Below are positions 43,809 to 51,571 of a stretch of 64,000 nucleotides of DNA, in pieces. Under the pieces are notes generated by a model. The model searched no databases, had not been told where the DNA came from, and saw nothing but the letters and a program-made list of their open reading frames with translations. The stretch's first letter is position 1. Every line of letters starts with the position of its first letter. This DNA is from Ruegeria aquimaris. Lineage in GTDB: Bacteria > Pseudomonadota > Alphaproteobacteria > Rhodobacterales > Rhodobacteraceae. The DNA is taken from positions 1 through 64,000 of the forward strand of contig NZ_JAOWLB010000018.1 in the NCBI RefSeq assembly GCF_025751555.1, given 5' to 3'. Made by a program: the position numbers and the translations under genes.

Positions 43809-44210
43809 CTATACCAACAAAAAGTGGAACAACCCCTTCGCGACTGGTTTTGCCGGGTCTTTTTGCCATGCAACGGTTTCAATGCTGGACATTCGACGGC
43901 CCTTCTTCGAAATATCAGCACGAACAAACAGAGTGCCCGCCAAAGCCGGGCGTAAATAATCCACCGTCAGGTTAATTGGTTTTGGGCGCAGGATTTCCCA
44001 ATTGTGCGACACTGCAGTCGACGCGATTGCCTCCATGAAACTGGCCGTGATGCCGCCATGATATGCTTTTAAGACAGGGTTACCGACATGACGGGCGGAC
44101 TGTTCCATCCGTGCGTGGATACAGTCATCATCGACATCGGTGATTTCGAAACCGAGAAAGCGAAAAAACGGCACCCTGTCGCATTGCGCCTGGAGTTTAT
44201 CCAACGTCAT
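43809..44210 (-). CDS. hotdog thioesterase, pair 2 member B
   Basis: The 133-residue hotdog protein has LKAYHGGITASFMEAIAST and PINLTVDYLRPALAGTLFVRA, ending KGLFHFLLV. It is the counterpart of the protein at 27143-27544 and has the same length. The ATG at 44210 overlaps the upstream hotdog stop (ATGA); longer upstream starts would lie inside that gene. It converges on the TauD gene with a 24-bp gap. Confidence 0.8.
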   Translation of the reverse strand: MTLDKLQAQCDRVPFFRFLGFEITDVDDDCIHARMEQSARHVGNPVLKAYHGGITASFMEAIASTAVSHNWEILRPKPINLTVDYLRPALAGTLFVRADISKKGRRMSSIETVAWQKDPAKPVAKGLFHFLLV

Positions 44211-44710
44211 TGTCCGGGCCCCATCGTATTCAACTTGTCCAACAAGCTGTTCGTTCCCCGCGTAACCGAAAACGTGCCCATAGCACGGGCGACTTCGGGT
44301 TGCCCGTTTGTATCGAACCAGATACGGCCGCTGTTGAAAGCAACGTGCTGCGTCTGCCGGTAGCATTCCGTGAAAACCAGTATGTCGGCGCGCGACTGTG
44401 CGGGGCCCAGATATTCAACCCGCAGATCTATGGTCGCCATCGATTCGAGGTCCTCGACGGCAAGAAAATTGGCCAATCCAAAAGCGCTGTCGAGTAACGC
44501 GGTCAGTATCCCGCCGTGGAGCATGGTGCCTTCTTCATCGACGCAAAATTCCGGATTGTAGGGCATGCGAAGTTGAACGCCATCAAGTGCTGATCTTTCA
44601 ATCTGCAAATTCATTTCGGTGATGAAACCAAGCGCGCGTTCGTTCCAGACTTCAGCAGCGCGCGCCAATAATTTGGACGAGTTTTCGTTTTTTGTTTGTT
44701 TTTTCACCAT
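44207..44710 (-). CDS. hotdog thioesterase, pair 2 member A
   Basis: The 167-residue hotdog protein has FCVDEEGTMLHGGILTALLD and SMATIDLRVEYLGPAQSRAD. It parallels the protein at 27544-28026. The N terminus is Lys/Asn-rich (VKKQTKNENSSK), unlike pair 1. It is the first clear gene downstream of operator d on the minus strand. The repeated two-gene order and overlap suggest that a thioesterase pair was duplicated as a unit. Confidence 0.8.
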   Translation of the reverse strand: MVKKQTKNENSSKLLARAAEVWNERALGFITEMNLQIERSALDGVQLRMPYNPEFCVDEEGTMLHGGILTALLDSAFGLANFLAVEDLESMATIDLRVEYLGPAQSRADILVFTECYRQTQHVAFNSGRIWFDTNGQPEVARAMGTFSVTRGTNSLLDKLNTMGPGQ

Positions 44711-44762
44711 AGCTTACCTTACTTGACGGAAAAATCGGCTAGCGGGTGTTCTCAATCGCTCC

Positions 44763-44909
44763 CTAACCGGGTCCGTCCGCCCCCGAACCGATGATGACAT
44801 GTCTTGGGTCAGGGTTGTTCAGTCCGCCGGCACCGTTTTGCACCCATGCCTCCATCAAGGGAAAATCGAAGCCCAAAACCGCTTCCCGAAAGAAATAATA
44901 GCCCGGCAC
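44763..44909 (-). CDS. small ORF or gene remnant upstream of hotdog pair 2
   Basis: A GTG-initiated frame of 48 codons lies between operator d and the thioesterase pair. It includes LGFDFPLMEAWVQNGAGGLN and then PDPRHVIIGSG. Its codon pattern looks coding, but there is no ribosome site and I recognise no family. It may be the C-terminal remnant of a lost gene or a short leader protein. Confidence 0.3.
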   Translation of the reverse strand: MPGYYFFREAVLGFDFPLMEAWVQNGAGGLNNPDPRHVIIGSGADGPG

Positions 44910-44915
44910 CGCCAG

Positions 44916-44931
44916 TCAAACATATGTTAGA
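44916..44931. promoter_or_regulatory. TetR-type operator, site d
   Basis: TCAAACA-TA-TGTTAGA, the same form as sites c and e, lies upstream of the second hotdog thioesterase pair. The gap 44711-45014 otherwise holds only the small frame at 44763-44909. Confidence 0.8.
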
Positions 44932-45040
44932 TTTCCTGACAAGTCCAAGCGAAGGCCACTGATAGATCCGTGTTCGCCCAGCCATCGCCAAGAGGAGCCC
45001 GGTAATAATATCGATGACCTGCTCCCCTCAGAGTCCGCGT

Positions 45041-45862
45041 TTATAAGTTAGCTCTGTTCAGGTTTTGGTCCTCTTTCGACCGTTGATGATATTCCCACGG
45101 GGTGAGCCCGTCGAGGCTCGTATGGGGGCGGTGATAGTTATAGTCTTCGCGCCAGGCGTGGATCAGATGGCTGGCATGGCGCAGATTTGAGAACAGGTGC
45201 TCGTTCAGACATTCGTCGCGCAATCGGCCATTGAAGCTTTCCACGAAGCCGTTCTGCATCGGTTTGCCCGGTGCGATGTAGTGCCACTCGACCTGCCGGT
45301 CCTCCTGCCATTTCAGGATCGCATTGCTGGTCAGTTCGGTGCCGTTGTCCGAGACCACCATGCAGGGATAGCCTCGCAGCTCGGCAATCCGGTCCAGTTC
45401 ACGTGCCACGCGGATACCGGAGAGCGATGTGTCAACAACCGTCGCAAGACATTCCCGGCTGAAGTCGTCAATCACGCACAGCACCCTGAACCTGCGCCCG
45501 CAGGACAAGCTGTCGGATACGAAGTCCAGGCTCCAGCGTTGGTTTAGCCCTTGCGGGATCGCCATGGGCGCTCTTGTCCCGATGGCGCGCTTGCGACCGC
45601 CCCGCTTACGAACTGTTAAGCCTTCTTCCCTGTAGATCCGATAGAGCTTCTTCCAATTCACCTGCCAGCCCTCGCGCTTGAGCAGGATGTGCAGACGGCG
45701 ATAGCCAAACCGTCGCCGCTCGCCGGACAACTCCCGCAGCCGCTGGCGCAGTTCCCTGTCCTCCGGCCTGGTTGGCCGTCGCCGGTAGACACGCGGATCG
45801 ATCCCGGCCAAAGCACAGGCTCGCCTTTGCGAATAACACCTTTCCTTCATGGCCCAGTCCAC
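45041..45862 (-). CDS. IS3-family transposase OrfB (DDE catalytic part)
   Basis: The product has 273 residues from a GTG at 45862. It has the HTH_21 region ([20 protein letters not shown]) and the rve-type DDE catalytic core: Asp in LDFVSDS, Asp in [15 protein letters not shown] and Glu in [15 protein letters not shown]. The C terminus [15 protein letters not shown] is typical of IS3-group enzymes. The frame is open upstream to the A-AAA-AAC heptamer in orfA, so the active transposase is probably an OrfAB fusion made by -1 frameshifting. Confidence 0.9.
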   Translation of the reverse strand: MDWAMKERCYSQRRACALAGIDPRVYRRRPTRPEDRELRQRLRELSGERRRFGYRRLHILLKREGWQVNWKKLYRIYREEGLTVRKRGGRKRAIGTRAPMAIPQGLNQRWSLDFVSDSLSCGRRFRVLCVIDDFSRECLATVVDTSLSGIRVARELDRIAELRGYPCMVVSDNGTELTSNAILKWQEDRQVEWHYIAPGKPMQNGFVESFNGRLRDECLNEHLFSNLRHASHLIHAWREDYNYHRPHTSLDGLTPWEYHQRSKEDQNLNRANL

Positions 45863-45885
45863 GGCTCTTCTCCGCGAGCCGGGCC

Positions 45886-46152
45886 TCAGAAGTTTTTTCC
45901 GAGCATTTCCTTGAGTGTCGCAACATCCATCATCTGCTCGGCCAGGAGCTTCTTCAGCTTCGCGTTCTCTGCTTCCAGTGTCTTCAGACGCTTGGCGTCG
46001 GACACTTCCATGCCGCCGTATTTAGAACGCCACTTGTAGAATGTTGCATCGCTGATCCCGTGCTTGCGGCACAGTTCCTTGGCTCCAAGCCCAGCCTGGT
46101 GCTCTTTCAGGATGCCGATAATCTGCTCTTCGCTGAAACGGCTTCTCTTCAT
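45886..46152 (-). CDS. IS3-family OrfA (HTH protein)
   Basis: The 88-residue protein has a helix-turn-helix ([20 protein letters not shown], then [20 protein letters not shown]) and a leucine-zipper-like helix ([18 protein letters not shown]). This is the standard OrfA/Tnp_1 form that binds the IS ends. It ends EMLGKNF just after a slippery heptamer from which OrfAB would be produced. Confidence 0.9.
   Translation of the reverse strand: MKRSRFSEEQIIGILKEHQAGLGAKELCRKHGISDATFYKWRSKYGGMEVSDAKRLKTLEAENAKLKKLLAEQMMDVATLKEMLGKNF
45892..45898 (-). other. programmed -1 frameshift site A-AAA-AAC
   Basis: The minus strand reads GGA-AAA-AAC-TTC-TGA in the orfA frame, so the heptamer A-AAA-AAC sits two codons before the orfA stop. 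Slipping one base back continues as AAA-CTT-CTG-AGG into the open orfB frame. This is the classical signal used by IS3-family elements. Confidence 0.8.
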
Positions 46153-46312
46153 CGTCTGTCTCCTTCGTCAGAGAACAGACTAACCTCAAACCGCGGACTT
46201 TTCAGGGGAGCAGGTCATCGAGGTTGAGGCGTCCGCTCTACTTGACCCCTGCGATGGCGACCCACCACGGCTAGCTTAAACATTGACAGCAAGAGAAGTC
46301 GCAAATAAAAAT

Positions 46313-46328
46313 TCAAACACTTGTTAGA
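46313..46328. promoter_or_regulatory. TetR-type operator, site e
   Basis: TCAAACA-CT-TGTTAGA lies directly before the ribosome site AAGGAG of the thiolase gene. A repressor bound here would block access to the promoter or early transcript. Confidence 0.8.
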
Positions 46329-46342
46329 ATAAGGAGCGCGAA

Positions 46343-47533
46343 GTGGAACGGAGAAACAAAGCTTATGTCACGGGCGTTGGGATGGTTCCATTCCAGAAGC
46401 CGGGTAAATCCGAAAGCTATGACATCATGGCTGCGGCGGCGACCCGCGCCGCGCTCGCGGACGCAGGGCTCGATTATGACAAAGTTCAGCAAGCGTATGT
46501 GGGTTATGTGTATGGCGACAGTACCTGTGGCCAGCGCTCCTTGTATCGCGTCGGCATGACCGGGATTCCGGTGCTGAACGTCAACAACAACTGCTCGACC
46601 GGATCATCTGCGCTGTTCCTGGCCCGTCAGGCCGTGGAAAGCGGCGCGGTAGAGTGTGCCCTGGCGCTTGGTTTCGAACAGATGCAGCCCGGCGCGATCG
46701 GGGCAATGTTCCACGATCGGATCAGCCCGTTTGCGGCGTTCGACGAAGAGACGGATGATCTGGTTGGTAATGCTGAGATCCCGCTGGCCCTTCGCTATTT
46801 CGGTGGTGCGGGCAAGGCCCATATGGAAGAGTTCGGAACCACGCTTGAAACCTTTGCCAAGATCCGGGCCAAGGCCAGCCGACATGCGGCCAAGAATCCG
46901 GTTGCCCTGTTCCGGCAGGAAGTGACAGCGGATGATGTTATGGCAGCGCAGGTCGTTTGGCCCGGCGTTATGACCAAGCTGATGGCCTGTCCTCCGACCT
47001 GCGGCGCTGCCGCGGCGATTATCTGTTCCAAGGAATTTGCCGACAAGCACGGTCTCGACAGTTCTGTCCGCATTGCGGCTCAGGCCATGACGACGGACGG
47101 GCCGGAAACCTTCGATGCCCATGACATGCGCGAAGTCGTCGGATTCTCCATGGCCAAACGTGCCGCCGATCAGGTCTATGAGGCTGCAGGCATCGGGCCC
47201 GAAGACGTGGACGTGGTCGAGCTGCACGACTGTTTTGCGCATAACGAATTGATCACCTACGAAGCCTTGGGCCTATGCGGTCGCGGAGATGCGGCGAAGT
47301 TTGTGGACGACGGCGACAATACCTATGGCGGAAAATACGTGACCAACCCATCGGGCGGACTGTTGTCCAAGGGGCATCCTCTCGGGGCAACCGGGCTTGC
47401 GCAGTGTACCGAACTGGTCCAGCAGCTTCGCGGGCAGGCCGATGCGCGGCAGGTCGATGGCGCGCGGCTCGCACTCCAGCACAACCTGGGTTTGGGTGGG
47501 GCCTGTGTAACCACGCTTTATGAAAAAGCCTGA
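46343..47533 (+). CDS. SCP2-type thiolase (acetyl-CoA acyltransferase)
   Basis: The 396-residue thiolase of the sterol-carrier-protein-x subgroup has the nucleophilic Cys in NVNNNCSTGSSALFLARQ, the HDCFAHNELITYEALGLC segment and the C-terminal SKGHPLGATGLAQCTELV. It performs CoA-dependent cleavage of a 3-ketoacyl-CoA, the final beta-oxidation step, and the SCP2 group accepts branched chains. The start is a GTG with AAGGAG seven bases upstream. It is followed 24 bp later by an SDR that could make its substrate. Confidence 0.88.
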   Translation: MERRNKAYVTGVGMVPFQKPGKSESYDIMAAAATRAALADAGLDYDKVQQAYVGYVYGDSTCGQRSLYRVGMTGIPVLNVNNNCSTGSSALFLARQAVESGAVECALALGFEQMQPGAIGAMFHDRISPFAAFDEETDDLVGNAEIPLALRYFGGAGKAHMEEFGTTLETFAKIRAKASRHAAKNPVALFRQEVTADDVMAAQVVWPGVMTKLMACPPTCGAAAAIICSKEFADKHGLDSSVRIAAQAMTTDGPETFDAHDMREVVGFSMAKRAADQVYEAAGIGPEDVDVVELHDCFAHNELITYEALGLCGRGDAAKFVDDGDNTYGGKYVTNPSGGLLSKGHPLGATGLAQCTELVQQLRGQADARQVDGARLALQHNLGLGGACVTTLYEKA

Positions 47534-47557
47534 CATAGTCAAAAGGGAGGATCAGTC

Positions 47558-48388
47558 ATGACTGCAAAACTCGACGGGCGCGTGGCGCTGGTATCCGGTT
47601 CTGGCCGGGGTATTGGCCGTGAAATTGCACTCAAGCTGGCGTCGGAGGGGGCCCGCGTTGTCGTTAACGATCTGGATGCCGATCCCGCCAATGAAACTGC
47701 GGAAGCGATCCGCGCAGTCGGAGGCGAGGCCGTGGTCTGCGCCGGCAGTGTAACCGAGGACGGTTTCGCCGAGCGATTTGTTCAGACCGGTGTGGACAGC
47801 TTTGGCGGTCTGGATATCATTGTGAACAACGCCGGCTATACTTGGGACAGTGTCGTCCAGAAAATGACGGACGAACAGTGGCAGGCGATTATCGACGTTC
47901 ACCTGACCGCGCCTTTCAGGATCATGCGCGCTGCCCAGCCGGTGATCAGCGCCAAGGCCAAGGAAGAGGCTGCCGCCGGACAGGAGGTATTCCGCAAAGT
48001 TGTGAATATCTCGTCCATCGCGGGGACCGGCGGCAATGCCGGCCAGATCAACTATTCCGCCGCCAAGGCCGGTATCCTGGGGGTCACCCGGACAATGGCC
48101 AAGGAATGGGGCCGCTACAAGGTCAACGTCAACGCCGTGGCCTTCGGGCCGATCCGCACGCGATTGACCGAAGGCAGCGCGGACGGCGACAGCACGATCA
48201 AGGTCGAGGAAAAAGAGATCAAGGTCGGAGTGAACCCTGATCTTTTATCCCAGATGGAGCGCATGATTCCGCTGGGTCGTGTCGGCACCCCCGAAGAGGC
48301 AGCAGGCGCGGTCTATCTGTTCTGCGCGCCTGAATCGAACTTCATCTCGGGTCAGCATATAATTTGCGGCGGCGGCTTCACGATCTAA
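47558..48388 (+). CDS. SDR, probable 3-hydroxyacyl-CoA dehydrogenase
   Basis: The 276-residue SDR has VSGSGRGIGREIALKLASEG, NNAGYTWDSVVQKM, the Ser in ISSIAGTGG and YSAAK. Asp after strand 2 (VNDLDADP) points to NAD. It resembles the dehydrogenase part of multifunctional enzyme type 2 and the SDR at 4077-4991. Together with the thiolase upstream it forms the last two steps of a beta-oxidation turn under operator e. Confidence 0.85.
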   Translation: MTAKLDGRVALVSGSGRGIGREIALKLASEGARVVVNDLDADPANETAEAIRAVGGEAVVCAGSVTEDGFAERFVQTGVDSFGGLDIIVNNAGYTWDSVVQKMTDEQWQAIIDVHLTAPFRIMRAAQPVISAKAKEEAAAGQEVFRKVVNISSIAGTGGNAGQINYSAAKAGILGVTRTMAKEWGRYKVNVNAVAFGPIRTRLTEGSADGDSTIKVEEKEIKVGVNPDLLSQMERMIPLGRVGTPEEAAGAVYLFCAPESNFISGQHIICGGGFTI

Positions 48389-48493
48389 ATCCAATCGGTC
48401 GTCGGCTGTATGGAAATAGCAGTCGGCGGCCGCACTGTATTTTTGCGAATGTCCAGTTGGTTTCTTACAAAGTGCTTGACATTCGTCACGCAA

Positions 48494-48509
48494 CCTAACA
48501 AGTGTTAGT
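48494..48509. promoter_or_regulatory. TetR-type operator, site f
   Basis: CCTAACA-AG-TGTTAGT has a perfect CTAACA/TGTTAG core and lies 27 bp before the TetR gene that leads the carboxylase C operon. This fits autoregulation. Confidence 0.85.
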
Positions 48510-48535
48510 TATGTACGAAGTTGCAGAAATTTCCC

Positions 48536-49165
48536 ATGTCTAATCTCGAAACGAACCAAGTAACTCAGCAAGCCCGCGGTCCGGTCGGGCGAGAGGGCGT
48601 GCTGGATGTTGCTGCACGGCTTTTTCGCGAGCAGGGCTATGGTTCTGTTTCCCTCAGGAAAATCGCACAGGTTGCGGGGATCAAGGCCGGCAGCATTTAT
48701 TATCATTTTGGTTCAAAGGACGAAATAGTGCTGTCGATTCTCGACACCGGTATCATGGCCGTACACGATGAAATGCGCCTTGCCGTTTCATCGCAGGCGT
48801 CCGACGCAAGCGCAGAAGTCATCTTGCGCGCGGCGATCACGGCGCATTTGCGCGCCCTTCTGGATGTCAGTGATTATTCTTCGGCAAATGTGCGCATATT
48901 CGGACAGGTGCCGCAGTCAGTCCGGGATGCCAATCTGCCGACACGCCGTTCTTATGAAGCGGAGTGGGACAGCCTGCTGGCACGGCTAAAGGCGAACGGC
49001 GCATTGAAACAAGATGTGGATGTTCGTCACCTGCGGTTGATGCTGATCGGCGCACTCAACGCGACGCTTGAATGGTTCGACCCCAAGCGCGGCAGCGTCG
49101 AGGCGCTGGCGAAAAATTACGCTGACGTATTCGTTCACGGAATACTCGAAAAACAGGATAACTGA
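48536..49165 (+). CDS. TetR family regulator of carboxylase C operon
   Basis: The 209-residue single-unit TetR has its helix-turn-helix at residues ~22-67 (LRKIAQVAGIKAGSIYYHFG). Its recognition helix AGSIYYHF is the same as in unit 1 of the tandem TetR. The ligand domain shares SSANVRIFG and LMLIGALNATLEWFD with the other TetRs here. The ATG at 48536 was chosen over a TTG five codons upstream. It is followed 3 bp later by the carboxyltransferase gene, so it is the first gene of the operon and likely regulates itself and the other sites. Confidence 0.87.
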   Translation: MSNLETNQVTQQARGPVGREGVLDVAARLFREQGYGSVSLRKIAQVAGIKAGSIYYHFGSKDEIVLSILDTGIMAVHDEMRLAVSSQASDASAEVILRAAITAHLRALLDVSDYSSANVRIFGQVPQSVRDANLPTRRSYEAEWDSLLARLKANGALKQDVDVRHLRLMLIGALNATLEWFDPKRGSVEALAKNYADVFVHGILEKQDN

Positions 49166-49168
49166 GAA

Positions 49169-50767
49169 ATGGCGCAGCTTGAAACAACTGTAATCGCCTC
49201 TTCAGAAGTCTATGCACGCAACCATGCGGCGCAGAGCGCACGGGTTGAAACTTTGCGGGAGCGGATTGCAGCGGCCTCTGGTGGCGGGCGTCTAGAAATG
49301 GTCGAACGCCACCGCAATCGCGGCAAGCTTCTTGTTCGCGAGCGGATTGACCTGCTGGTGGATCCGGGCACTGCCTTTCTGGAGCTGTCGTCCCTGGCGG
49401 CCTATGGGCAATATGGCGGCGAAGTCCCTGGGGCAGGGATCGTTACGGGCATCGGGATCGTTCACGGCCTTCCGTGCATGATCATCGCAAACGATGCGAC
49501 AGTGAAGGGCGGGTCATTCTACCATGAGACGGTGCAAAAACATATCCGTGCGCAAGAAATTGCAGCGGAAAACCGGATGCCTTGCCTTTACCTCGTGGAT
49601 TGTGGCGGCGCCTATCTGCCCGAACAGGATCGGGTCTTTCCCGACGCGCGTCATTTCGGCAATTCCTTTTATCGCCAGACCAACATGTCGGCGTCAGGCC
49701 TGCCGCAAATCTCGGCAGTGTTCGGTGGCTGCACGGCAGGCGGGGCCTATATTCCCGCCCTGTCGGACGAAGTCATTATGGTGCGCGGCAACGCGCGCAT
49801 CCATTTGGGCGGGCCATCAATCGTCAAGGTCGCCATCAACGAAGACGTAGATGGTGAAACATTAGGCGGGGCCGAGATGCATTCACATATCTCGGGCGTA
49901 TCCGATCATCTGGCCGAGGATGAGTATCACGCGCTGGCCCTGATGCGTGATATCGTGGCTGAATTGGGCCAATCACGTCCGATGAAGCCCGACGCAGCCC
50001 CCGCACAGCCCGCGCATGACCCGGAGGAACTGCTGGGCGTCATCAGTGCCGATCGCAAACAGCCCTATGACATGCGCGAGGTTTTGCTGCGCATGATTGA
50101 CGCGGGCGAGTTCCGCGAATTCAAGCCCGGCTGGGGTGAGACATTGGTCTGTGGTACGGCACGTATCCATGGCTATCGCGTGGGGATTCTCGCCAATAAC
50201 GGGGCTCTTCTGTCCGAAAGCTCTCTCAAAGGGGCGCAGTTCGTGTCCATGTGCGACCAGCGAAACATCCCCCTGCTGTTCCTGCATAACATTTCGGGTT
50301 TCATGGTCGGAACAGATGCGGAGCGTGGCGGCATCGCCAAGGACAGTGCCAAACTGGTCTATGCCATGTCCGTTGCCAAGGTGCCGCGCCTGTCGGTGCT
50401 GCTGGGTGGGTCCTATGGAGCGGGCAATTACGGCATGTGCGGGCGCGGGTTTGCGCCGAATTTCTTGTTTGCCTGGCCGACTGCGGAACTGGCCACCATG
50501 TCCGCCGACATCGCCACCAACGTGATGCTGGAGCTGCGCCGCCAGAAGGGGGGCAATCCGGAGAGGATGCAGACCGACATGGCTAGGATCGAAGCCCAGG
50601 TGCGCGCCCAGTATGGCGAACAGTCCGATCCCTATTATGCCACCTCGCGGCTGTGGGACGACGGGCTAATCGAACCGGGCCAGACCCGCGATATTCTCGG
50701 GCTGTGCCTTTCTATTGTGACATCGGTGCCTGAAGCCGGGCGCCATACTCCCGTATTCAGAATGTGA
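49169..50767 (+). CDS. carboxylase C beta subunit (3-methylcrotonyl-CoA carboxylase-like)
   Basis: The 532-residue carboxyltransferase has GAGIVTGIGIVHGLPCMII, ANDATVKGGSFYHETV and GCTAGGAYIPALSDE, then LFLHNISGFMVGTDAERGGI, GGSYGAGNYGMCGRGFAPN and FAWPTAELATMSADIAT. The pocket segment ARHFGNSFYRQ keeps Phe, the methylcrotonyl-type residue. Order beta-hydratase-alpha-ACAD is like liu operons for leucine and the lower isoprenoid pathway. It probably carboxylates a short 3-methylenoyl-CoA. Confidence 0.88.
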   Translation: MAQLETTVIASSEVYARNHAAQSARVETLRERIAAASGGGRLEMVERHRNRGKLLVRERIDLLVDPGTAFLELSSLAAYGQYGGEVPGAGIVTGIGIVHGLPCMIIANDATVKGGSFYHETVQKHIRAQEIAAENRMPCLYLVDCGGAYLPEQDRVFPDARHFGNSFYRQTNMSASGLPQISAVFGGCTAGGAYIPALSDEVIMVRGNARIHLGGPSIVKVAINEDVDGETLGGAEMHSHISGVSDHLAEDEYHALALMRDIVAELGQSRPMKPDAAPAQPAHDPEELLGVISADRKQPYDMREVLLRMIDAGEFREFKPGWGETLVCGTARIHGYRVGILANNGALLSESSLKGAQFVSMCDQRNIPLLFLHNISGFMVGTDAERGGIAKDSAKLVYAMSVAKVPRLSVLLGGSYGAGNYGMCGRGFAPNFLFAWPTAELATMSADIATNVMLELRRQKGGNPERMQTDMARIEAQVRAQYGEQSDPYYATSRLWDDGLIEPGQTRDILGLCLSIVTSVPEAGRHTPVFRM

Positions 50768-50776
50768 GCTTCACAC

Positions 50777-51571
50777 ATGACCCAGACCTACAACACAATC
50801 CTGGTTGAAACCGATGATCGTGGCGTTGCGACGATCACGCTCAACCGGGCAGACAAACACAATGCCCTGAACGGCGATCTTATCGCCGAGCTTTATGACG
50901 CCGCGGAAAAAATGGCCACGGACGAGGCTGTCCGCATCATCATTCTGACCGGCAACGGCAAAAGCTTCTGCGCGGGCGGCGATTTTAATTGGTTTTCGTC
51001 GAATGTCGAAAAGACCCGCGCCGAACGGGTCGAGCAAAGCGCGACCCTTGCGCGGCTTCTGCGCCGACTCGATACAATGCCCAAGCCCCTGATCGGTCGG
51101 ATCAACGGCCCGGCCTATGGCGGTGGGGTCGGCATGATTTCTGTCTGCGACTACACGATCGGCGCCGAAGGGGCGCGCTTCGGCCTGACCGAGGTAAAGC
51201 TGGGCCTTTTGCCGGCCAATATCTCGCCCTATGTCGTGGCCCGGATCGGCAAGGTGCATTCGCGCGAAACCATGTTGTCGGGTGCCTTGTTCGACTCTGC
51301 AAGGGCAGAGCGGATCGGGCTTTTGACCGAGGTTGTCGCGCCCGATGATCTGGATACCGCCGTGGAACGGGTGGTGCATGATCACCTTCAGGCAGCACCG
51401 GGCGCGGTTGCGGACACCAAGGCGCTGATTGCCTATGTGGCCAGCCATGACCTTGAAACAAACATGATCTATACCGCCGATCGACTGGCCGATGCTTGGG
51501 AAACCGAAGAAGGCATCAAAGGCATCAACAGCTTCCTGAACAAGGATATTCCCTCGTGGCGGGTCAAATGA
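50777..51571 (+). CDS. methylglutaconyl-CoA hydratase-like crotonase (LiuC-like)
   Basis: The 264-residue crotonase has GKSFCAGGDFNWFSSNVEK and INGPAYGGGVGMISVCD. The first Glu position is Gly, while the second is kept in FGLTEVKLGLLPANISPYVV; this combination and the ISPYVV segment are typical of LiuC-type 3-methylglutaconyl-CoA hydratases. It would hydrate the carboxylase product to an HMG-type CoA. It overlaps the alpha-subunit start by ATGA. Confidence 0.87.
   Translation: MTQTYNTILVETDDRGVATITLNRADKHNALNGDLIAELYDAAEKMATDEAVRIIILTGNGKSFCAGGDFNWFSSNVEKTRAERVEQSATLARLLRRLDTMPKPLIGRINGPAYGGGVGMISVCDYTIGAEGARFGLTEVKLGLLPANISPYVVARIGKVHSRETMLSGALFDSARAERIGLLTEVVAPDDLDTAVERVVHDHLQAAPGAVADTKALIAYVASHDLETNMIYTADRLADAWETEEGIKGINSFLNKDIPSWRVK

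Larger units (their letters stand above)
45015..46217 (-). mobile_element. IS3-family insertion sequence, complete, 4-bp target duplication
   Basis: The element is 1,203 bp long. Its ends are inverted repeats beginning TGACCTGCTCCCCT: the left end continues CAGAGTCCGCG and the right end, reversed, GAAAAGTCCGCG. It is flanked on both sides by TCGA (45011-45014 and 46218-46221), which I take as the target duplication. It carries orfA and orfB in minus orientation with a frameshift site. It splits the control region between the thioesterase pair and the thiolase gene. The intact ends and duplication suggest a recent insertion. Confidence 0.85.
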
